Shown here one piece after another: positions 6,241-11,917 of a stretch of 11,917 nt of DNA (within the stretch, counting starts at the first letter, position 1; each line of letters starts with the position of its first letter). The DNA comes from Endomicrobium sp. GTDB lineage: Bacteria > Elusimicrobiota > Endomicrobiia > Endomicrobiales > Endomicrobiaceae. The notes under the pieces are model-generated. The model searched no databases, was not told the DNA's origin, and saw nothing but the letters and a program-made list of their open reading frames with translations. The position numbers and the translations under genes were made by a program. The stretch is taken from contig JAITAQ010000017.1 in the NCBI GenBank assembly GCA_031283985.1, positions 1 to 11,917 on the forward strand, given 5' to 3'.

Positions 6241-6699
6241 ATGCAGATTAACATAACGGCAAGGCATCTTAAACTGACAGATTCCATAGATTCTTACGTG
6301 CGAAAAAAAATTACAAAATATGAAAGATTTTTCAATACAATTGACGTTTTTGTCCATGTTATTTTGTCGATTGAAAAAAACAGGCATCTAACTGAAATAA
6401 TTTTACACTCCGGAAAAATTTCTTTCAGATCAAAAGAAGAATCAACAAACTTATACGACTCAATAGATTTCGCATCAGACAAACTTGAAAAACAACTCAG
6501 AAAACAAAAAGACAAACTGACAATTTTAAAAGATAAAAAACGTAATATTGAAGAAGCATTTTCTTATGATACTATGGAATATTCAAGAACAAAAATTTCA
6601 GAAATAAAACGTTTTGATTTACAACCTGCTATGGTTGAAGAAGCAATTAACGAGATGGACAATCTAGGTTATAAAGTATATTGTTTAAAGACGGAGTGA
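6241..6699 (+). CDS. hpf: Ribosome hibernation promoting factor, long form, with 3' frame break
   Basis: 152 codons in the zero frame. The N-terminal domain (residues about 1-100; MQINITARHLKLTDSIDSYV at the start) is the HPF/RaiA/YfiA fold that binds the 30S decoding site. A linker leads to a C-terminal domain beginning YSRTKISEIKRFDLQPAM and VEEAINEMDNLGYKVYC, the dimerisation domain of long HPF that pairs ribosomes into 100S. The zero frame then ends after LKTE. The remaining conserved strand (DKVIVLYRND) and tail lie in the -1 frame, to TAA 6768-6770. Thus 152 residues replace an expected 178 or so. The gene has its own leader and strong SD. Whether this is a pseudogene, a slightly truncated working protein, a sequencing error or a recoded gene cannot be decided from sequence alone. 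Confidence 0.88.
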   Translation: MQINITARHLKLTDSIDSYVRKKITKYERFFNTIDVFVHVILSIEKNRHLTEIILHSGKISFRSKEESTNLYDSIDFASDKLEKQLRKQKDKLTILKDKKRNIEEAFSYDTMEYSRTKISEIKRFDLQPAMVEEAINEMDNLGYKVYCLKTE

Positions 6700-6770
6700 A
6701 CGACAAAGTAATCGTTCTTTACCGCAATGACACTGTATCTATAATTCTTTTAGATCTCAATGAAATGTAA
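6684..6770 (+). other. Candidate -1 frameshift site and displaced C-terminal hpf coding segment
   Basis: In the hpf frame the bases read TGT-TTA-AAG, so 6684-6690 form a T-TTA-AAG heptamer of the X-XXY-YYZ slippery type. After a 7-base spacer, GAACGA (6698-6703) can pair with TCGTTC (6712-6717) around an 8-base loop. Slipping back one base gives D-G-V-N-DKVIVLYRNDTVSIILL, then DLNEM and TAA 6768-6770, restoring a family-like HPF tail. The zero frame stops at 6697-6699. The SD of ptsN begins four bases after the -1 frame stop. A single lost base in an ancestral TTT-AAA-GAC (Phe-Lys-Asp) would leave the same sequence. Confidence 0.45.
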
Positions 6771-6773
6771 AAT

Positions 6774-6778
6774 AGGAG
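6774..6778 (+). promoter_or_regulatory. Shine-Dalgarno AGGAG that sets the ptsN start
   Basis: AGGAG lies 8 bases before ATG 6787. The upstream in-frame ATG at 6760 would overlap the displaced hpf tail and place this SD inside the gene. Confidence 0.65.
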
Positions 6779-6786
6779 AAAGTCAT

Positions 6787-7245
6787 ATGAAGATTATGGA
6801 TTTTTTAAGTCAGGATGCGATAACTGTCGATCTGAAAGCAACAGATAAGAAGTCGGCGATTGTAGAGCTGACTGAAGTTTTAAAAAATACTAAAAAGATT
6901 AAAAACAGTGATGATATAATAAATATTGTTTTAGAAAGAGAAAGGCTCGGTTCAACAGGAATCGGTCAGGGCGTTGCACTCCCTCATGGTAAGATTGAGC
7001 TTTTGCAGGAACAAATTGGAGTTCTCGGTATATCTCGTAAAGGGATAGACTTTAATTCTCTTGATGGCGAACCTGTCCATATAATTTTTCTTTTAGTTGG
7101 ACCTGTTGAAGTTGCTGGACAACATTTGAAGGCTTTGTCAAGAATCTCAAGATTGTTTAAAGATAAATTTTTAAGACAAGCAATAAAAGAAGCTAAAAGT
7201 ACGCAAGAAGTAGTAAAGCTTATACAGCAAGAAGATGCTTATTGA
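6787..7245 (+). CDS. ptsN: PTS EIIA component, nitrogen-regulatory/fructose type (PtsN-like)
   Basis: A 152-residue single-domain EIIA of the fructose/Ntr superfamily, cytoplasmic. The phosphorylatable histidine is H67 within GIGQGVALPHGKIE (58-71). VHIIFLLVGP and HLKALSRISRLFKD are the other conserved blocks. No IIB or IIC domain is attached, and no fructose permease is nearby. The position after hpf matches the proteobacterial hpf-ptsN-rapZ order, so a regulatory EIIA-Ntr role is more likely than sugar uptake. It would take phosphate from HPr (ptsH is at 10260) or a paralogue. Its stop overlaps the hprK ATG as TGATG, suggesting coupled translation and linking it to HPr kinase control. The frame is intact. 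Confidence 0.88.
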   Translation: MKIMDFLSQDAITVDLKATDKKSAIVELTEVLKNTKKIKNSDDIINIVLERERLGSTGIGQGVALPHGKIELLQEQIGVLGISRKGIDFNSLDGEPVHIIFLLVGPVEVAGQHLKALSRISRLFKDKFLRQAIKEAKSTQEVVKLIQQEDAY

Positions 7246-8180
7246 TGACTATGTCTGTAGATGTTCTTATTAAAGAGAAAAGCGAGCTTTTCAAATTCAA
7301 ACTGTTAGCCGGAGCAGGTGGTATTTGTAGGCGTATTAGTGTGTCTGATATAAACAGACCGGGTCTTGCTTTAGCTGGTTTCTTAGAACATTTTCCATAT
7401 GAACGCATACAGGTTATAGGCATAACAGAATATGTATATTTTAGTCATTTGGATAGTGATTCTCAGATAACAGTGTTGACTAAAATTTTTTCAAATGAAA
7501 AAGCTGTAGCTTGTATTTTAACTAGAGATTTGACACCTATAGACGCTATGCTTAAAGTTTTTTCTGATTTAGACGTTCCTCTTTTAAAGACGACTTTAAC
7601 AACTTCTTCTTTCTCTCGGGATTTAAATTATTACTTAGACAATAAGCTTGCGCCTTCAATTAAAATACACGGTGTTATGGTGAATGTTTATGGACTTGGA
7701 GTTTTAATTGTAGGAAAACCTGGAATAGGGAAATCAGAATGCGTACTTGAGCTTGTTAAAAGAGGGCACAAATTTATTGCTGATGATATAGTTAATATAA
7801 AGAAACTTTCTTCTGGGAAATTTTTAACAGGAAGCGGTTTAGATATTACAAAGCATTTGATAGAAGTAAGAGGTATAGGAATTATAGATATTAAAGAACT
7901 TTTTGGTGTAGGAAATATTTTATATGAGTCCAAAATTGAGCTAGTTATAAAACTTGAAGAGTGGGACCAACTTAAAAAGTATGATAGAATTGGGATTGCC
8001 GATTATTATGTAGAGTATTTAGGCGTTGAGGTTCCTGAGATTACAATTCCTATTGCACTCGGCAGAAATACTGCCGTTCTTATTGAAACGGCAAGTTTAA
8101 ATCAAAGGCTAAAAAACAAAGGGCATTTTACCGCTAAAGCATTAGACTCTAAATTGCGTCAAGAACTAAACAATCAATAG
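7245..8180 (+). CDS. hprK: HPr kinase/phosphorylase
   Basis: A 311-residue bifunctional enzyme that phosphorylates HPr on Ser46 and removes that phosphate, setting the balance between regulatory and transport HPr. The N-terminal domain contains INRPGLALAGFLEHFPYERI, a hallmark of the family. The catalytic domain has IHGV (H142), the P-loop GKPGIGKS (157-164, K163), ADDIV and the HprK signature EVRGIGIIDIKELFGVGN starting at E207. The P-loop more often reads GESGIGKS, so the Lys-Pro pair is slightly unusual. Length is normal (about 310). The start could be ATG 7245, which overlaps the ptsN stop, or ATG 7251, which better matches the common MSV-type N-terminus. Its substrate HPr is encoded at 10260 and retains Ser46. 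Confidence 0.95.
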   Translation: MTMSVDVLIKEKSELFKFKLLAGAGGICRRISVSDINRPGLALAGFLEHFPYERIQVIGITEYVYFSHLDSDSQITVLTKIFSNEKAVACILTRDLTPIDAMLKVFSDLDVPLLKTTLTTSSFSRDLNYYLDNKLAPSIKIHGVMVNVYGLGVLIVGKPGIGKSECVLELVKRGHKFIADDIVNIKKLSSGKFLTGSGLDITKHLIEVRGIGIIDIKELFGVGNILYESKIELVIKLEEWDQLKKYDRIGIADYYVEYLGVEVPEITIPIALGRNTAVLIETASLNQRLKNKGHFTAKALDSKLRQELNNQ

Positions 8181-8183
8181 TCC

Positions 8184-9086
8184 ATGGCTAAATTATATAT
8201 AATTTCAGGTATGTCTGGAGCAGGCAAAAGTCAGGCACTTAAAATTTTTGAAGATTTTGGGTTTGTTTGTGTTGATAATATGCCTGTTCAGATGATTGTT
8301 GATTTTGCAGACATATGCGTAAAGGATTCTAAAAAATATAGAAACATCGCAATAGGTATAGACTCCAGAGCGGGGGAACATCTTTCAGGATTCAAAAATT
8401 TTCTTGCAATTCTAAAAAACAAAAAAATAAGTTATAAAATTATTTTTTTTACTGCTTCTAATGATATTATTTTAAGACGTTATTCGGAAACGCGACACCA
8501 CCATCCTAGCGGCAAATCGGTTTGGGATGGAATAAAGCAGGAAAGAAAAATACTAGATAATATTTTTAGCGTTGCCGATGAAGTTATTGACACTTCAAAT
8601 CTTACAATAGGAGAGTTAAAAAAAGTAATTTCAGTTCTTGTTAATATTCAGCAATTTGAAAAACGATATTTAAACATTTCAGTCGTATCTTTTGGCTATA
8701 AATACGGTGTTCCAAATGACGCAAATATAGTTTATGATGTGCGTTTTATAACAAACCCTAATTATGTCCACGAATTAAAATATAAAACAGGTCGCGACAA
8801 ATCTGTTCAAAGATATATAGAAAAACATAAGGAGTTTAAAATATTTTTTAAAGAATTTTCAAAACTTATTGAAAGCACTCTTCCAAGTTACATAAATGAA
8901 GGGAGGAGTTATTTAATTATTGCAATAGGATGTACTGGTGGACGTCATAGATCTGTTTTTACAGCTGAAAAGCTAGCTGCTTTTTTGAAAAGCAGAAAAT
9001 ACAAAGTGAAACTTAGCCACAGAGACATTCTGAGAGGTTGTAATAATGGAAAATTAATATTTGAAACTTATAAGAAGTGCATATGA
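8184..9086 (+). CDS. rapZ: RapZ/YvcJ-family nucleotide-binding protein
   Basis: 300 residues, close to the family's usual length. The P-loop GMSGAGKS is at 9-16. VDNMP follows, then a nucleotide-binding core with RRYSETRHHHP, then the C-terminal domain with SFGYKYGVPNDANIVYDVRF, IGCTGGRHRSV (248-258) and SHRDI near the end. In E. coli RapZ is an RNA-binding adaptor controlling glmS through the GlmZ small RNA. In Gram-positive bacteria the homologue YvcJ binds nucleotides and has a less defined role, so the exact job here is unknown. No SD is evident before ATG 8184, and only three bases separate it from the hprK stop. The stop TGA overlaps the ATG of the dead PTS IIA gene. No damage is visible in the frame. 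Confidence 0.93.
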   Translation: MAKLYIISGMSGAGKSQALKIFEDFGFVCVDNMPVQMIVDFADICVKDSKKYRNIAIGIDSRAGEHLSGFKNFLAILKNKKISYKIIFFTASNDIILRRYSETRHHHPSGKSVWDGIKQERKILDNIFSVADEVIDTSNLTIGELKKVISVLVNIQQFEKRYLNISVVSFGYKYGVPNDANIVYDVRFITNPNYVHELKYKTGRDKSVQRYIEKHKEFKIFFKEFSKLIESTLPSYINEGRSYLIIAIGCTGGRHRSVFTAEKLAAFLKSRKYKVKLSHRDILRGCNNGKLIFETYKKCI

Positions 9087-9388
9087 TTAAGATTATTGTG
9101 GCAGCTCATTGCGATCTAGTTTCTAAGCTGGCAGAGGCTACTGTGGCTATATCTGGTAAGTAACCTAATTTTTATTTTGTTATGCTTGGGTTAAACGACA
9201 CTTTGGAACAAATGCGTTTACATATTTTAAATCTCCTAAAAGACGTAAGTGATAAAGACGGTATTTTAGTTCTTGCCGATATGTTTGGAGGCACTCCTTG
9301 CAATGCTTCTATCCGTACTTGGGCAGATTTGAAAGTTACAGATTTAAAATTTGAAGTTATTTCAGGAGTAAATCCTCCGAAGGTTTGA
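9083..9388 (+). pseudogene. PTS mannose/fructose/sorbose family IIA component, degraded
   Basis: ATG 9083 overlaps the rapZ stop, and the frame reads MIKIIVAAHCDLVSKLAEAT, with H9 in the position of the phosphorylated histidine. After VAISGK a TAA (9161-9163) stands where the family commonly has Gln, consistent with CAA to TAA. The same frame goes on, well conserved, as VMLGLNDTLEQMRLHILNLL, LVLADMFGGTPCNAS and FEVISGVN, then ends at TGA 9386-9388. The family normally runs some 30-40 residues further, so the 3' end is also lost, apparently by a deletion fusing it to the IIB remnant. The downstream open stretch from 9182 is not an independent gene. Confidence 0.88.
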
Positions 9389-9726
9389 TCAGAATTGATG
9401 ACAAGTCAAGGTTAGTACGTGGTCAAATAGTGCAAGGTTAGCTTAACTAGTTACTCAGCCATAATATGTTGTGTATATGGTTGGAGAGCGGTTTAAAAAT
9501 CAAATCTTTAAATATTGGGGGAATGCATTTTATATTAAGCAAAAAACAGCTGATGGATAATATATATGTGAATAATGAAGACATTGAAAGTTTAAAGCAA
9601 ATATACGCTAGTGGGATTGAAATAGAAGTCAGAATTCTTCCAGATGATGAAAAAAATATATTATGCAACATATATTTAAAAAAGAACATCAAACCATTTG
9701 TGAGTCAGACAAATGAACAAGGTTAA
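9385..9726 (+). pseudogene. PTS mannose/fructose/sorbose family IIB component, degraded
   Basis: The 5' remnant from TTG 9385 reads L-IRIDDKSRLVRGQIVQG and then TAG. IIB proteins of this family start VRIDDRLIHGQVxxxW, with the His before GQ being the phosphorylated residue. Here that His is Arg (codon CGT, 9418-9420), and two extra codons precede RLV. A central deletion follows. The C-terminal half resumes at about 9466 as SGLKIKSLNIGGMHF, KKQLMDNIYVNNEDIESLKQ and EIEVRILPDDEK, typical of the IIB C-terminal half, and runs to TAA 9724-9726. Its 3' end overlaps the start of the GH57 remnant. It cannot act as a phosphocarrier. Confidence 0.85.
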
Positions 9727-10123
9727 ATTTATTTTTTGTACCCACAATTATCAGACTATTGTGAATTTTGATTGAGTTTTTGAGAAGGCTTATCTACAGC
9801 GTGGCATAAAATGGACGCAGAAATGTTAACCGGGTATTATATACTACTGAAGATAAAGGATATAATCTTAATGTTTTCCAGATAAACAAAAAAATGAGAT
9901 ATTTAGTCCATTTTGTGATAGTTGAAGACATACTAGAATATTTCAAAAAACTTGTGAAAGAAAATCCGAGGACAGATCCTGCTGTAGTTATGTCTGATGA
10001 TGGAGAAAAGTTCGGGATGTATCCGATAACATACAAACATGTTTATAAAAATGAATAGTTTGAAAAATTTTGACGGCTTTAGAAGAAAACTTTAGTTCAT
10101 TTTACTCAATATCAGATACTATT
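9713..10123 (+). pseudogene. Glycoside hydrolase family 57 (alpha-amylase/4-alpha-glucanotransferase-like), heavily deleted
   Basis: From ATG 9713 the frame reads KFIFCTHNYQTIVNFD, a TGA at 9773-9775 where Trp is expected, then VFEKAYLQ. This is the GH57 N-terminus, whose first motif is normally HNHQP. Around 9805-9811 the sequence jumps to a later part of the family: DAEMLTGYY, then after a one-base loss TTEDKGYNLNVF, KKMRYLVHF, VVMSDDGEKFGMYP (the motif carrying the general-acid Asp) and TYKHVYKNE. A TAG (10056-10058) again replaces Trp, and then FEKF and, one base out of frame, TALEENFSSF follow. More than 100 residues including the nucleophile motif and most of the C-terminal half are missing. 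The substrate would have been an alpha-glucan such as glycogen or starch. Confidence 0.82.
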
Positions 10124-10259
10124 CGTTTTGGAGTCTTTATAATGTTTCTTGCAGTTTTTTCTTTATATTTAGACGTTTAGCGATCTTTGTATTTTTGTTT
10201 TTTGCAGGAAGTAGATTCAGTCCAATATTTTCTATATTTTCTGTTTTAGGAATATAAAA
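10124..10259 (+). pseudogene. Possible 3' remnant of a PTS membrane component (IIC or IID)
   Basis: No intact gene lies between the GH57 remnant and ptsH. Two frames encode short hydrophobic stretches: FGVFIMFLAVFSLYLDV up to a TAG, and, in another frame, LAIFVFLFFAGSRFSPIFSI then FSVLGI ending at TAA 10255-10257, two bases before the ptsH ATG. IIC and IID proteins are membrane-embedded and are usually encoded between IIB and HPr in such clusters. Position and hydrophobicity therefore suit the tail of one of them, but no diagnostic motif is visible. AGGA (10248-10251) inside it serves as the ptsH SD. Confidence 0.3.
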
Positions 10260-10532
10260 ATGAAAGAAAAAATTATAGTCGTTTCAAATAAAGCGGGATT
10301 ACACGCAAGACCTGCTGCAACTCTTGTGCAAACTCTAAGTAAATATCAATCAGACGTTAAAATTTTAAAAAATGATTTTGAGGTTGATGCTAAAAGTATA
10401 ATGGGTGTTATGTCATTAGCAGCTGCTTACGGAAGCAAGCTAAAATTCATTGCAGATGGTCCTGATGAATATGAAGCTATTGCTGCCGTAGAAAATTTAT
10501 TTGGTTCGAATGGTTCGAAATTTGGCGAATAG
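10260..10532 (+). CDS. ptsH: Phosphocarrier protein HPr
   Basis: 90 residues, normal for HPr. The active site NKAGLHARPA (10-19) carries H15, phosphorylated by EI. DAKSIMGVMSLAA (43-55) carries S46, the site used by HprK, and both are intact. HPr therefore appears competent for phosphotransfer and for Ser46 control by the kinase encoded at 7245. An SD AGGA lies 8 bases before the ATG, and ptsI begins eight bases after the stop, so the pair is an operon. A weak promoter-like pair (TTTGCA at 10201, AATATT at 10224, 17-base spacer) is present but not convincing. Since the genes just upstream are dead, transcription may still read through from hpf. Confidence 0.96.
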   Translation: MKEKIIVVSNKAGLHARPAATLVQTLSKYQSDVKILKNDFEVDAKSIMGVMSLAAAYGSKLKFIADGPDEYEAIAAVENLFGSNGSKFGE

Positions 10533-10540
10533 GAGATAAT

Positions 10541-11917
10541 ATGCTTGTTGATAGAGATATAGTTCTAGAAGGTATTGCTGCGTCTTCAGGAATTGCCATA
10601 GGAAAAGTTTTTCTTCTAGAAGAAGAATGTTTTTATTTCATCCACAAAGAAATTCCCAAATCTTTTAAAGAAACTGAAAGGAAAAGGTTTGATGATGCTA
10701 TAGAAAAAACTAGAAACGAATTCACGATTATGTACAACAAAATTAATGATGTTCTTGGAAAAAATTATGCCCATATAGTAGATGTTTATCTTTTGATTTT
10801 AGATGATCCTACATTAAAAAAAGACGTATATAAACTTATTGACAACGGTGTCAATGCCGAATATGCTCTTTTTAAAGTTCTTGATAAAATTATTCGTTCT
10901 TTTGAGAATATAAATGATAGCTTTTTTAGAGAAAGAAAAGTTGATATTCAAGATGTAGGCAAAAAAATTCTTGCAAATCTTTTTGGCAAAAAAAGAAAAA
11001 ACCTTGCAGGAGTAGATGAAGAATCTATCATTATCTCAAACAATTTAACGACGGCTGATACAGTATTGGTTAGAGGAAAAAAAATTGCAGGGTTTGCTAC
11101 GGATATTGGTGGAAAGACTTCTCATACAGCGATTATCGCACAAGGTCTTGCTATACCTGCTGTAGTAGGGCTTAAAAATATATCTTTACTTGTTAAAACT
11201 GGGGAAACAATAATAATTGATGGCAATAAAGGCGAAATTGTATTAAACCCTTCTTCCAAAACTTTGCTGCATTACAAAAATAAATATGATTTTCAATTGT
11301 CAAAAATGGTAGAATTAGAAAAACTTAAAAATTTAACGTCAGAAACTACAGATAATCACAAAATTTTTATTTTTGCTAATATTAGCCATTCGGATGAAGT
11401 GCCGCTTATTTTGAATAAAGGTGCAGTGGGCATAGGACTCTACAGAACGGAAACAATATATTTTAATCGCGATTCTATCCCTAAAGAACAGGAGCATTTT
11501 GATACATACTCTAAAGTAGTACAACAAATATCGCCTTATGCCATTACAATAAGAACGTTTGATTTGGGAGGCGATAAATTTGCTAAAATGGGATTATTAA
11601 ATCAAAATTTTGAATCTAATCTGTTTTTGGGATTAAGATCTATAAGATTGTGCCTTAAATACCCTGAAATATTTATAAGCCAGTTAAGAGCTATCTTAAG
11701 AGTTTCTGTTTTAGGAAAAGTAAAATTGATGTATCCAATGATTTCAGATCTTGCCGAAGTAAGAGACGCAAACGTTATTCTTGACAAAGTGAAAGAAGAT
11801 TTAAGAAAAGAAAACATAAAGTTTGATGAAAATATGGAAGTTGGTGTTATGATAGAAGTACCGTCAGCTGTAGCAGTAATTGATTCCATTGCAAAAGAAG
11901 TAGATTTTGTATCAATA
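10541..11917 (+). CDS. ptsI: PTS phosphoenolpyruvate-protein phosphotransferase (Enzyme I), 3' truncated by window
   Basis: An open frame of 459 codons from ATG 10541 (SD AGGAG five bases upstream) to the window end; full EI is about 570-590 residues. The N-terminal HPr-binding/phosphohistidine domain has GIAASSGIAIGKV and the active-site block GGKTSHTAIIA, with H195. The PEP-binding barrel begins with VGIGLYRTE (G299-E304; R302 expected to contact PEP), then RTFDLGGDKF, LGLRSIRLCLKYPEIFISQL, RAILR and MIEVPSA. The window stops at FVSI, just before the family's GTNDLxQY motif and catalytic Cys. EI starts the phosphorelay from PEP to HPr. No stop or frameshift is seen, in contrast to the PTS permease genes upstream. 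Confidence 0.95.
   Translation, partial: MLVDRDIVLEGIAASSGIAIGKVFLLEEECFYFIHKEIPKSFKETERKRFDDAIEKTRNEFTIMYNKINDVLGKNYAHIVDVYLLILDDPTLKKDVYKLIDNGVNAEYALFKVLDKIIRSFENINDSFFRERKVDIQDVGKKILANLFGKKRKNLAGVDEESIIISNNLTTADTVLVRGKKIAGFATDIGGKTSHTAIIAQGLAIPAVVGLKNISLLVKTGETIIIDGNKGEIVLNPSSKTLLHYKNKYDFQLSKMVELEKLKNLTSETTDNHKIFIFANISHSDEVPLILNKGAVGIGLYRTETIYFNRDSIPKEQEHFDTYSKVVQQISPYAITIRTFDLGGDKFAKMGLLNQNFESNLFLGLRSIRLCLKYPEIFISQLRAILRVSVLGKVKLMYPMISDLAEVRDANVILDKVKEDLRKENIKFDENMEVGVMIEVPSAVAVIDSIAKEVDFVSI

Noticed and set aside
6760-6786. ATG 6760 as ptsN start
   Set aside because: It overlaps the displaced hpf tail and encodes the SD itself; ATG 6787 has AGGAG at 8 bases.
9161-9163. TAA in the PTS IIA gene as a recoded or readthrough stop
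   Set aside because: The same gene also loses its C-terminus, and its partner IIB is broken, so ordinary decay explains it.
9182-9388. A 68-codon gene
   Set aside because: It is the part of the PTS IIA pseudogene downstream of the TAA at 9161, in the same frame.
9466-9726. An 86-codon hypothetical gene
   Set aside because: Its sequence is the C-terminal half of a mannose-family IIB; there is no SD and the N-terminal half is broken upstream.
9794-10036. Antisense open frames such as this one, and others opposite rfaE1, lptA, lptB and hprK
   Set aside because: All are opposite recognisable sense coding sequence or remnants and have no family features or SD. They arise from AT-rich codon bias on the sense strand.
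1-11917. tRNA, rRNA, CRISPR array, insertion sequence, integrase/att site or origin
   Set aside because: I scanned for repeat-spacer patterns, transposase motifs, cloverleaf-like and DnaA-box-like clusters and found none that hold up. No GC-rich hairpin followed by a T-run suggesting an intrinsic terminator was seen either.

Overview
The window is AT-rich and very densely coding, with every gene on the + strand. It looks like a chromosomal stretch of a Gram-negative, LPS-making bacterium with a reduced genome in active decay. Genes for heptose, Kdo and LPS export run into a PTS cluster that contains HPr kinase (hprK). This order, with many half-erased genes lying between intact ones, suggests an Elusimicrobiota (Endomicrobium-type) endosymbiont. 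That assignment is inferred from gene content and decay pattern, not from a marker gene.

Region 1 (1-6152) is an envelope operon: the 3' end of hldD, the heptose kinase rfaE1, kdsB, kdsA, kdsC, then lptC-lptA-lptB. Together these make ADP-heptose and CMP-Kdo precursors and build the inner-membrane/periplasmic part of the Lpt bridge. Between kdsC and lptC (3314-4281) lies the wreck of an LpxL-type lipid A acyltransferase, with frameshifts, stops and internal deletions. A small ribbon-helix-helix gene, itself frameshifted, is nested inside it. A short unexplained stretch (2678-2783) separates kdsA from kdsC.

Region 2 (6153-9086) starts with a probable promoter and holds hpf (ribosome hibernation factor), ptsN (EIIA-Ntr type), hprK (HPr kinase/phosphorylase) and rapZ. 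The order lptB-hpf-ptsN-rapZ resembles the proteobacterial rpoN locus, but rpoN is absent. The hpf reading frame breaks near its 3' end. The conserved C-terminus continues in the -1 frame, exactly at a T-TTA-AAG heptamer followed by a small stem-loop. This is either one lost base or a -1 ribosomal frameshift signal.

Region 3 (9083-10259) is a graveyard: a mannose-family PTS IIA gene, a IIB gene, a GH57 glycoside hydrolase and perhaps the end of a IIC/IID gene. All are reduced to fragments by nonsense changes, frameshifts and deletions.

Region 4 (10260-11917) has intact ptsH (HPr, with His15 and Ser46) and the first 459 codons of ptsI (EI), cut by the window edge. EI, HPr, HprK and PtsN thus look preserved while the sugar-specific permease next to them is dead. 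This suggests the PTS here has been kept for regulation, or serves a permease encoded elsewhere.
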